A DNA stretch of 64,000 nucleotides, taken from NCBI RefSeq assembly GCF_002303925.1, contig NZ_MRCS01000012.1, positions 1 to 64,000 of the forward strand. Reading direction: 5' to 3'. The DNA comes from Pseudomonas sp. ACN8. Lineage in GTDB: Bacteria; Pseudomonadota; Gammaproteobacteria; Pseudomonadales; Pseudomonadaceae. A model generated the notes under the pieces. That model was not told the origin of the DNA. It ran no database searches and worked only from the letters and a program-made list of their open reading frames with translations. A program made the translations under genes and the position numbers. This document shows, piece after piece, positions 30,780 to 38,130 of the stretch. Position 1 is the first letter of the stretch. Each line of letters starts with the position of its first letter.

Positions 30780-31270
30780 TGCCAGTGTTTATCAGCTACC
30801 GCCACATGGATCGCGCCCACGCGGTTAAAATCAACGCGCGCCTGATCCAGGCCAACATCAAGACCTACCTCGACGTACTGGATGCCGAATCCCAGACCAC
30901 CGATGACATCACCGGAGTGATCACCCGCAACATCAGCGAATGCACGCACCTGTTGGCGGTGGTGTCGGAGAAAACCGCACTGTCCTGGTGGGTGCCGTTC
31001 GAAATCGGCGAGGCGACCATCACCAACCGACGCATCTGCTCGTTCAAGACCGGCCCGACCGAGCTGCCACTGTACCTCGATAAATGGCCCAAGCTGACCA
31101 GCGACCGGGACATCGAGTTCTTTATTGATGCCTATCGAAACGAATCGACGCTCAAGCGCTCGATGTCACTGGATTCGGTGAACGGTAGCGAGTCGGTGCG
31201 TAGCGTTAACAAATCCAATGCGGATCGCTTTCACACCGATCTCAAGGCCCGAGTCATCCGCGGCTTTTAA
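30779..31270 (+). CDS. TIR domain protein (TIR_2 type), third gene of the TIR-caspase operon
   Basis: The 163-residue product begins MPVFISYRHMDRAHAVKINA, a classical TIR box 1, and has LIQANIKTYLDVLD, NISECTHLLAVVSEKTALS and WWVPFEIGEA. Glu75 in that last segment is at the position of the catalytic glutamate of NAD-cleaving TIRs. A C-terminal region of about 50 residues (TLKRSMSLDSVNGSESVRSV) is serine-rich and not part of the TIR fold. The ATG at 30779 overlaps the caspase gene stop (TAATG) and has AAGGGA upstream, so translation is coupled. It differs clearly from the TIR encoded at 29410 and is not a duplicate of it. One may be the enzyme and the other a sensor, but the sequence does not say which. 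Confidence 0.85.
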   Translation: MPVFISYRHMDRAHAVKINARLIQANIKTYLDVLDAESQTTDDITGVITRNISECTHLLAVVSEKTALSWWVPFEIGEATITNRRICSFKTGPTELPLYLDKWPKLTSDRDIEFFIDAYRNESTLKRSMSLDSVNGSESVRSVNKSNADRFHTDLKARVIRGF

Positions 31271-31289
31271 AGTAGAAACCGCCGTCAAA

Positions 31290-31316
31290 AAAGCCGACAT
31301 CGCTGTCGGCTTTCTT
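31290..31316 (+). terminator. Bidirectional terminator between the TIR-caspase operon and motB
   Basis: AAAGCCGACA (31290-31299) pairs with TGTCGGCTTT (31304-31313) around a four-base loop. It is followed by CTT on the plus strand and has a run of A residues on its left, which is a T-run for the minus strand. It lies 20 bases past the second TIR stop and just before the motB stop. Confidence 0.88.
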
Positions 31317-31321
31317 GTGGG

Positions 31322-32368
31322 TCACTGCTTGGGCGGTTCAGCCGGTTTGGCTGGCTCACCCGGTTTCGGTGCCGGGTCGTCGAACAGATTCAGACGCTCA
31401 CGAAGCTCGTGGGCCGGCAGCGGTTCCTTGTCCGCCGGCAACGCGTTCGGGTCGACCGGCTCAGCCGGTGCAGCTCCCGGAGCAGCCGAACCTTGCGGCG
31501 CATCAACAGCAGGCTCCGCACCTTGCGATCCTTCGATTGCACGCTGGGCTTTCTTCGTCAGCACCACGATGTCGATGCGACGGTTGACCGGATTGAACGG
31601 ATGCTCGCGATCGAACAGGGCCGACGAGGCATAACCGACCACCCGCGCCACCTGTGCCTCCGGATAACTGCCCGCCACCAGCGCACGCCGTGCGGCGTTG
31701 GCACGGTTGGCCGAAAGCTCCCAGTTACCGAAATCACCGGTGCCGGTGTATGGCTTGGCATCGGTGTGGCCGCTGATGCTGATCTTGTTCGGAACCGCCT
31801 TGATGGTGTCGGCCATGGCCAGCAGGATGTCTTCGAAATACGGCTTCAAGCGAGCCGAGCCTGAATCGAACATCGGGCGGTTTTCCGCGTCCATGATCTG
31901 GATACGCAGGCCGTCCGGCGTGATTTCGAACAGGATCTGGTCCTTGAACTTCTGCATCTGCGGGTTTTCTTCGACCTTGTTCTGCAATTCTTGCAGCAAC
32001 AGTTCGAGGCGCTCTTTTTCGACCTGCTCGGCCATGCCTTCGACCTGGTCGGTATCGATAGTGACCTTGTCCGGCTGTGGCTGGGACTTGACCTCGGGGT
32101 TGAGGGTGTTTTCCGGCGCCATGGTCGGCGTGCCACCCAGATCGATGATGTACGGCGTGCCGCTTTCGGAAAAGCCGATCGGGTCCTTGAAGTAACCGGC
32201 GATGGCGATCTTCTGTTCCGGCGTGGCGGTGGACAGCAGCCACAACACCAGGAAGAACGCCATCATCGCCGTGGCAAAGTCGGCGAAGGCGATTTTCCAC
32301 GCGCCCCCGTGGTGCCCGCCGGCAATGCGCTTGACGCGCTTGATAATGATCGGCTGATTGTTTTCCAT
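31322..32368 (-). CDS. motB: Flagellar motor stator protein MotB
   Basis: MotB is the peptidoglycan-anchored half of the proton-driven stator. The 348-residue product has a short basic N-terminus, one membrane helix with the proton-binding Asp30 (FADFATAMMAFFLVLWLL), a periplasmic plug/linker, and an OmpA-like domain (ISISGHTDAKPY, ELSANRANAARRAL, NPVNRRIDIVV). A long Pro/Ala-rich tail follows. motA ends three bases upstream, so the two are co-transcribed in the order motA-motB. The gene lies directly beyond the inserted TIR-caspase operon. Confidence 0.97.
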   Translation of the reverse strand: MENNQPIIIKRVKRIAGGHHGGAWKIAFADFATAMMAFFLVLWLLSTATPEQKIAIAGYFKDPIGFSESGTPYIIDLGGTPTMAPENTLNPEVKSQPQPDKVTIDTDQVEGMAEQVEKERLELLLQELQNKVEENPQMQKFKDQILFEITPDGLRIQIMDAENRPMFDSGSARLKPYFEDILLAMADTIKAVPNKISISGHTDAKPYTGTGDFGNWELSANRANAARRALVAGSYPEAQVARVVGYASSALFDREHPFNPVNRRIDIVVLTKKAQRAIEGSQGAEPAVDAPQGSAAPGAAPAEPVDPNALPADKEPLPAHELRERLNLFDDPAPKPGEPAKPAEPPKQ

Positions 32369-32371
32369 AAC

Positions 32372-33223
32372 TTAACGACCGCGAACCGCTTGTTCCAGCT
32401 CGGCGAAGCTTGGACGGTGCGCCGGGTACAGAACCTTGCGCCCGAACTCCACGGCCAGCGATGGCGGCATGCCGGAAGCCGAAGCCACCAGCGAGGCCTT
32501 GATGGCTTCGTAGACGTTCAGCTCTTCCTTGGCATCGTGGGCCAGGGAATGGGCCAGCGGGCCGAAGAAACCGTAGGCGGCGAGAATACCGAAGAAGGTA
32601 CCCACCAGTGCCGCACCCACGTGCAGGCCGATGGACTTCTGGTCGCCTTCACCCAGCGAAGCCATGGTCACCACGATACCCAATACCGCCGCGACGATAC
32701 CGAAACCGGGCATGGCGTCGGCGATGCCGTTGACGGCGTGGGATGGGTGTTCCAGGTCTTCCTTGAGGCTGAACAGTTCCATGTCGAACAGGCCTTCCAG
32801 CTCGTGGGGAGCCATGTTGCCGGAGGACATGATGCGCAGGTAATCGCAGATGAACGCGGTCATGCGCTCGTCCTTGAGAACGGTCGGGTACTTGGCGAAG
32901 ATCGGGCTCGCGGCGGCATCTTCGATGTCGCCTTCGATGGCCATCATGCCTTCGCGGCGGCTCTTGTTGAGGATCTCGTAGATCAGGCCCAGCACTTCAA
33001 GGTAGAAGCCGTGGTTGAAACGCGAACTGAACATGCTCAGGGACTTCTTGAGCACGTGCATGGTCATGTAGCCGGGGTTGGCCTGCAGGAAAGCGCCGAG
33101 GGCCGCGCCGCCGATGATCATGACCTCGAAAGGCTGGATCAGGGCGGCAATCTTGCCGTGGGAAAGCACGTATCCGCCGAGCACGCTCGCGAATACGACG
33201 ATGATGCCGATAATTTTAGCCAT
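32372..33223 (-). CDS. motA: Flagellar motor stator protein MotA
   Basis: MotA is the four-helix inner-membrane partner of MotB that turns proton flow into torque on FliG. The 283-residue product has the first helix at MAKIIGIIVVFASVLGGYVL, a second near PFEVMIIGGAALGAFLQ, the large cytoplasmic loop with the basic/acidic YLRIMSSGNMAPHELEGLFD region, and the last two helices GIADAMPGFGIVAAVLGIVVTM and VGTFFGILAAYGFFGPL. A good FliA-type promoter lies about 70 bases upstream (33293-33319). Confidence 0.97.
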   Translation of the reverse strand: MAKIIGIIVVFASVLGGYVLSHGKIAALIQPFEVMIIGGAALGAFLQANPGYMTMHVLKKSLSMFSSRFNHGFYLEVLGLIYEILNKSRREGMMAIEGDIEDAAASPIFAKYPTVLKDERMTAFICDYLRIMSSGNMAPHELEGLFDMELFSLKEDLEHPSHAVNGIADAMPGFGIVAAVLGIVVTMASLGEGDQKSIGLHVGAALVGTFFGILAAYGFFGPLAHSLAHDAKEELNVYEAIKASLVASASGMPPSLAVEFGRKVLYPAHRPSFAELEQAVRGR

Positions 33224-33292
33224 AGGTTAGGAGAGCACTTACTGAGTCGGGTTCAAGGTCATATTCGGAAGTTAAAAAATCTCTTCTTCTAC

Positions 33293-33319
33293 TTATCGGC
33301 AAAACTGCGCCAGACTATA
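33293..33319 (-). promoter_or_regulatory. FliA (sigma-28) promoter for motAB
   Basis: On the minus strand TATA (33319-33316) is followed by exactly 15 bases and then GCCGATAA (33300-33293). The second half is a perfect match to the sigma-28 -10 element, and the first half differs by one base from TAAA. It lies in the divergent region between motA and the HDOD gene. Confidence 0.72.
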
Positions 33320-33390
33320 GCCAGTTCAGGCGAAAAGCTAATTTGACCCCTTCCGGGCCCAGGTAATGTTGACGATGATCGCCTCCCACC

Positions 33391-34929
33391 ATGGTTAACG
33401 AAACGAACGTTCCAACCCCGAAACCGACCACTCTCGAAGGCTGGGTCAAGCTGCTCGATGGCGTGCGCCTGCCGGTTCCGCAAGCCAGTCACGACCGGGT
33501 CTGCAAGGCCATCGGCGACAGCCGCAGCTCGCTGCGCGATATCGCCGACCTCATGCAAGGCAGCCCGGCACTGGCCTTGAGCGTGATTCGCGAAGCCAAC
33601 CGGCATACCCATGGCGGCATGATCGAGCCTGCGGAAAACCTCGAGATTGCGATCAATCGCCTCGGCCTGAAGCGCACCGAAGAACTGCTCGCGCGGTTGC
33701 CCGTCGAACCCCAGTCCGAGATCCCCAAAGCCCTGCGTCAGTTGCAGATGATCAGCCAGCACGCCACGCAACAGGCCAACGGTTTTTTTGCCAGCCGCCT
33801 GGCGCGGCTGTGGCAGGACATCCATTGGGGCAGCCTGCTGTTTCTTTCGCCCCTGTGGCCGTTGGCGCTGACCCATCCGAAACTGCTCGAAGACTGGGAG
33901 CTGCGGGTCATCCATAAAGGCGAGTCGGCACGCAAAGTCGAGCAGCAACTGTTTGGCGTACGCCTGCTGGACATCGGTCAGGCGCTGGTAGAGGTCTGGC
34001 GCTTGCCGATCTGGGTGCAGCAGGGTTATCGCCTGCTGCTCACCGAACAGCGGGAACTGGTGAAAGTCCTGCGCATCGCCCGTGACAGCGAGCATCCACT
34101 GCGTCAGCAGAACCGCCTCGATGACGATCCGACCCTGCGCCGCTGGCTCAATCAACCGGCCAATACGGTGCTGCTGGCCAACGGGCTGGCACTGTCGGCG
34201 CAACACGCCTGGGACAGCCCCCACAGTGAGCGCTGGCAGTACCTGACCTGCCTTTACCTGCAAATGCCGATGGACGAGCTGCAGCAACAACTGCACCAGC
34301 AAGCCGCCAACAGCGCACGCCATCACGCCATGCCCGATCTCTGGCACCCCGCCGAATCGCTGATCTGGCCGTGGGGCATGAACCGCGTCCACGCAGGCTT
34401 ACTGCCAGCAGCGGCACCCACCGCCGAAGACCTGGCGAAGTGGCGCAAGCAATGTGCCGAATTGCTGGTCGAGCCGAGTCGCTTCACCAACGCCATGCAC
34501 TTGACCATCGCCGCCCGGGACGCCCTCGTGGCCTGCGGCATGCGTCGGGTGATGATCCTGATGGCCGACCGCACCCACACCAACCTGCGTGTGCACCAGA
34601 CGGCCGGCCTGCCGAAGGAGGCTGCCGGGTTGAACTTCGTGGTCAGCCAGAGCAACGTGTTGCAACGCCTGCTTGCGCAGCAGGCCCAGGTGCGCCTGAC
34701 GCCAGCCAACAACGTGCAATTCTCGGCCCTGCTACCCAACAACCTGCGCTCGCAGTTCAGCGGCGAACACCTGCTGCTGCGTTCGCTGGTCAACAATGGC
34801 CGGGTGATCATGATCGTCGTGGCGGATCAAGGCGGCGGGCCGTTTTCGGAAATCTCCGTACAGGCCTTCGGTAAAACCGCGCAATGCATCGAAAAAGCCC
34901 TGCACAGCTTTAGCCACCGTGGCCAATAA
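33391..34929 (+). CDS. HDOD domain protein
   Basis: The 512-residue cytoplasmic protein has an HDOD domain in its N-terminal half (LPVPQASHDRVCKAIGDSRS, DIADLMQGSPALALSVIREAN, ENLEIAINRLGLKRTEELL). HDOD domains are HD-fold relatives that usually lack the metal-binding HD pair and act in signalling rather than catalysis. The C-terminal 170 residues (RFTNAMHLTIAARDALVACGMRR and following) could be a GAF-like sensory domain, which is an inference. It is divergent from motAB across 167 bases, an arrangement conserved in Pseudomonas. That suggests but does not show a link to motility or surface behaviour. Confidence 0.85.
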   Translation: MVNETNVPTPKPTTLEGWVKLLDGVRLPVPQASHDRVCKAIGDSRSSLRDIADLMQGSPALALSVIREANRHTHGGMIEPAENLEIAINRLGLKRTEELLARLPVEPQSEIPKALRQLQMISQHATQQANGFFASRLARLWQDIHWGSLLFLSPLWPLALTHPKLLEDWELRVIHKGESARKVEQQLFGVRLLDIGQALVEVWRLPIWVQQGYRLLLTEQRELVKVLRIARDSEHPLRQQNRLDDDPTLRRWLNQPANTVLLANGLALSAQHAWDSPHSERWQYLTCLYLQMPMDELQQQLHQQAANSARHHAMPDLWHPAESLIWPWGMNRVHAGLLPAAAPTAEDLAKWRKQCAELLVEPSRFTNAMHLTIAARDALVACGMRRVMILMADRTHTNLRVHQTAGLPKEAAGLNFVVSQSNVLQRLLAQQAQVRLTPANNVQFSALLPNNLRSQFSGEHLLLRSLVNNGRVIMIVVADQGGGPFSEISVQAFGKTAQCIEKALHSFSHRGQ

Positions 34930-34970
34930 GCTGCGTTACAATCCTCCCTTTTGTGCTCTGGAGACCTCAC

Positions 34971-35786
34971 ATGTCTGACTTCTCTGGCTTGCCGCTGGTG
35001 ATCGAGCCGAGCGACTTGCTCCCTCGCCTCGACGCCCGCGAACTGATTCTGGTGGACTTGACCAGTCCCGCCCGCTACGCCGAAGGGCACATTCCCGGGG
35101 CGCGCTTTGTCGATCCGAAGCGCACGCAGCTCGGCCAGGCCCCCGCCCCGGGACTGATGCCCCCGAAGGCAGCACTCGAAACGCTGTTTGGTGAGTTGGG
35201 ACACAACCCCGACGCAGTCTACGTGGTGTATGACGACGAAGGCGGCGGCTGGGCCGGGCGCTTCATCTGGCTGCTGGATGTCATCGGCCACGGCAAGTAC
35301 CACTATGTCGACGGCGGCCTGACGGCCTGGCTGGCGGAAGGCTTGCCCATGTCGATCCAGATCCCGCCACCCGTGGGCGGCCCGGTTCCACTGGCCTTGC
35401 ACGACGAACCCACCGCCACTCGCGAATACCTGCAAAGCCGTCTCGGTGCCGCCGATCTGGCGATCTGGGATGCACGCGGACCGCTGGAGTTTTCCGGCGA
35501 GAAAGTCCTGGCAGCCAAGGGCGGACACATTCCCGGCGCGGTCAATTTCGAATGGACCGCCGGCATGGATAAGGCACGCCAGTTGCGCATCCGCACCGAC
35601 ATGCCGCAGATCCTCGAACAACTCGGGATCAGCAAAGACAAAGAAGTGATTACCCACTGCCAGACCCACCATCGTTCTGGCTTCACCTATCTGGTGGCCA
35701 AGGCTCTCGGTTATCCGCGGGTCAAAGGCTACGCCGGCTCCTGGGGCGAATGGGGCAACCATCCCGATACCCCGGTAGACATTTGA
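34971..35786 (+). CDS. rhdA: Thiosulfate sulfurtransferase (rhodanese) RhdA-type
   Basis: This is a tandem-domain rhodanese that transfers sulfane sulfur from thiosulfate to cyanide or other thiophilic acceptors. The 271-residue product has an inactive N-terminal domain (DLTSPARYAEGHIPGARFVD) and a catalytic C-terminal domain whose loop CQTHHRSG starts with Cys230, the same number and loop as in the Azotobacter RhdA enzyme. The ATG at 34971 has CTGGAG upstream. A frame from 34953 adds six residues with no support. psd follows after 18 bases, so the two may be co-transcribed. Confidence 0.95.
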   Translation: MSDFSGLPLVIEPSDLLPRLDARELILVDLTSPARYAEGHIPGARFVDPKRTQLGQAPAPGLMPPKAALETLFGELGHNPDAVYVVYDDEGGGWAGRFIWLLDVIGHGKYHYVDGGLTAWLAEGLPMSIQIPPPVGGPVPLALHDEPTATREYLQSRLGAADLAIWDARGPLEFSGEKVLAAKGGHIPGAVNFEWTAGMDKARQLRIRTDMPQILEQLGISKDKEVITHCQTHHRSGFTYLVAKALGYPRVKGYAGSWGEWGNHPDTPVDI

Positions 35787-35804
35787 GATTTTTAAGGACC
35801 GTTA

Positions 35805-36665
35805 ATGAACAAGCGTCTGTTTCTCCTCGGCCAGTACCTGCTGCCCCACAACTTGCTCTCGCGACTGGCCGGCTGCATCGCCGAATGCCGCGTGCGCTGG
35901 TTCAAGAATGCCTTTACCGCCTGGTTCGCCAAGCGCTATCAGGTGGACATGTCCCAGGCGCTGGTCGAAGACCTGACCGCCTACGAGCACTTCAATGCGT
36001 TCTTCACCCGCGCGCTGAAAGACGGTGCCCGCCCGCTGGACGAGACTCCGGGCGCGATCCTCAGCCCGGCCGACGGCGCGATCAGCCAGCTTGGCCCGAT
36101 CGAACACGGTCGTGTGTTCCAGGCCAAGGGCCACAGCTTCAGCGTGCTGGAACTGTTGGGTGGCGATGCGGCAAACGCTGCGCCGTTCATGGGCGGCGAC
36201 TTCGCGACCATCTACCTGTCGCCGAAGGACTACCACCGCGTGCACATGCCACTGGCCGGCACCCTGCGCGAGATGGTCTACATCCCGGGTCGCCTGTTCT
36301 CGGTCAACCAGACAACCGCTGAAAACGTTCCGGAACTGTTCGCCCGCAACGAGCGCGTGGCGTGCATATTCGACACCGAGCGCGGACCGATGGCCGTGGT
36401 GCTGGTGGGCGCGATGATCGTTGCGTCGATTGAAACCGTTTGGGCCGGTCTGGTCACGCCGCCGAAACGCGAGCTGAAAACCTTCCGCTACGACGAAGCC
36501 GCACGTGCGCCGATCCACTTGGAAAAAGGTGCGGAACTGGGTCGCTTCAAGCTGGGTTCGACCGCTGTCGTGCTGTTCGGGCCGGATCAGGTCAAGTGGG
36601 CAGAAGATATGACCGCAGGTACGGCGGTGCAGATGGGTCAGGGCATGGGCCTGCCGAAGGCCTGA
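35805..36665 (+). CDS. psd: Phosphatidylserine decarboxylase proenzyme
   Basis: Psd makes phosphatidylethanolamine from phosphatidylserine at the inner membrane. The 286-residue proenzyme has the conserved [34 protein letters not shown] and [12 protein letters not shown] segments. The self-cleavage motif LGST has its scissile bond between Gly251 and Ser252, so the small alpha subunit with its pyruvoyl group comprises the last 35 residues. It follows the rhodanese gene closely and is followed by a REPIN. Confidence 0.97.
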   Translation: MNKRLFLLGQYLLPHNLLSRLAGCIAECRVRWFKNAFTAWFAKRYQVDMSQALVEDLTAYEHFNAFFTRALKDGARPLDETPGAILSPADGAISQLGPIEHGRVFQAKGHSFSVLELLGGDAANAAPFMGGDFATIYLSPKDYHRVHMPLAGTLREMVYIPGRLFSVNQTTAENVPELFARNERVACIFDTERGPMAVVLVGAMIVASIETVWAGLVTPPKRELKTFRYDEAARAPIHLEKGAELGRFKLGSTAVVLFGPDQVKWAEDMTAGTAVQMGQGMGLPKA

Positions 36666-36666
36666 T

Positions 36667-36768
36667 ATGTAGGAGCGAGCTTGCTCGCGATGAACGGCGA
36701 GGCGACGCGGGCATTCAGATTGCCCGCGTCATCGTTAACGCCCATCGCGAGCAAGCTCGCTCCTACAG
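36667..36768. repeat. REPIN: paired inverted REP sequences
   Basis: The copy gtaggagcgagcttgctcgc (from 36669) and its exact inverse catcgcgagcaagctcgctccta (to about 36766) enclose a spacer that itself contains the hairpin gacgcgggca...tgcccgcgtc. The element fills the gap between the convergent psd and serB. Confidence 0.9.
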
Positions 36769-36780
36769 TAGTTTGCGGTG

Positions 36781-37995
36781 TTAGAGCTGTCCGTCGCGAT
36801 CGCGGAAACCCAGCAGATACAGCACGCCATCCAGCCCCAGGGTCGAGATCGCTTGCTTGGCCGACTGCTTGACCAGCGGCTTGGCGCGGAACGCCACACC
36901 CAACCCGGCAATCGCCAGCATCGGCAGATCGTTGGCACCGTCACCGACCGCAATGGTCTGCTCCAGGCGCAAGCCTTCCTTGTGTGCCAGTTCCTTCAGC
37001 AAGTCCGCCTTGCGCTGCGCATCGACAATCGGCTCTATCGCCACGCCGGTGACTTTGCCGTCGACCACTTCCAGTTCGTTGGCGAACACATAGTCGATAC
37101 CCAGCTTCGCCTGCAATTGCTTGGCGAAGTAAGTGAAGCCGCCCGACAGAATCGCGGTTTTGTAGCCCAGTCGCTTGAGTTCAGCGAACAGGGTTTCGGC
37201 GCCTTCGGTCAGGCGCAGCGAGGCGCCGATGGAGTCCAGCACATTGACGTCCAGGCCTTTGAGCAAGGCCAGGCGCTCCTTGAAGCTGGCGCGGAAGTCC
37301 AGTTCGCCGGCCATTGCCCGTTCAGTGATTTCCGAGACCTTGTCGCCGACACCCGCCGCTTTGGCCAGTTCATCGATGACTTCGGCTTCGATCAGGGTCG
37401 AATCCATGTCGAACACCGCCAGACGACGGTTGCGACGGAACAGCGAATCTTCCTGGAAGGCGATGTCGACGTTCAGTTCCTGGGCAACGCTGAGGAATTC
37501 GGCACGCAGCGCCTGCGGATCAGCCGCTTCGCCACGCACGGAAAACTCGATGCAGCCCTTGCCCTTGTCGGCCGGAGTGTCCAGCGGCATGCGCCCGGAC
37601 AGACGATCGATATGGTCGATGTTCAGGCCATATTTGGCGGTGATCGAGCTCACGGCCTGCAACTGCCCGGCTGTCACCTTGCGGGTCAACAGGGTCACGA
37701 TGTGGCGTTTTTTGCCCTGGTTGCCGACCCACTGCTGGTAATCCACTTCGGACACTGGCGTGAAACGCACCTGTTGATCGAGCTCGTACCCCTTGAACAG
37801 GATGTCCTTGAGCACGGACTTGCCTTGCTCGGTGTCGGGAATTTCAACCAGGATGCCGAACGACAAGGTGTCGTGGATCACCGCCTGACCGATGTCGAGA
37901 ATGTTCACACCACCCTGGGCCAGAACGCCGGTAATGGCCGCAGTCAGACCCGGACGGTCGACTCCCGTGATGTTTATCAGGACGATTTCGCGCAA
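36781..37995 (-). CDS. serB: Phosphoserine phosphatase SerB with N-terminal ACT domains
   Basis: SerB catalyses the last step of serine synthesis, phosphoserine to serine. The 404-residue product has two ACT-like regions (about 1-80 and 95-180) that may bind amino acid effectors. A HAD-type phosphatase domain follows, with the nucleophile in FDMDSTLIEAEV (Asp196), AILSGGFTYF and AVGDGANDLPML. The start is TTG at 37995 with GGGGGTG upstream. It gives MREIVLINITG, and no ATG or GTG is in frame nearby. It is convergent with psd and divergent from the YtjB-like gene, as serB and ytjB are also neighbours in enterobacteria. Confidence 0.96.
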   Translation of the reverse strand: MREIVLINITGVDRPGLTAAITGVLAQGGVNILDIGQAVIHDTLSFGILVEIPDTEQGKSVLKDILFKGYELDQQVRFTPVSEVDYQQWVGNQGKKRHIVTLLTRKVTAGQLQAVSSITAKYGLNIDHIDRLSGRMPLDTPADKGKGCIEFSVRGEAADPQALRAEFLSVAQELNVDIAFQEDSLFRRNRRLAVFDMDSTLIEAEVIDELAKAAGVGDKVSEITERAMAGELDFRASFKERLALLKGLDVNVLDSIGASLRLTEGAETLFAELKRLGYKTAILSGGFTYFAKQLQAKLGIDYVFANELEVVDGKVTGVAIEPIVDAQRKADLLKELAHKEGLRLEQTIAVGDGANDLPMLAIAGLGVAFRAKPLVKQSAKQAISTLGLDGVLYLLGFRDRDGQL

Positions 37996-38130
37996 GGCGC
38001 ACCCCCGCAGGTGGAAAAAAACCGCATTCTACCCACTTTCAGTGACCATCGGGCACCGTGAGCGCTTTGACGGTCTAGGGCCTGTCGCTATACTGCGCGT
38101 CAACTCCACGGACAAAAGAGCCGAGCTCAA

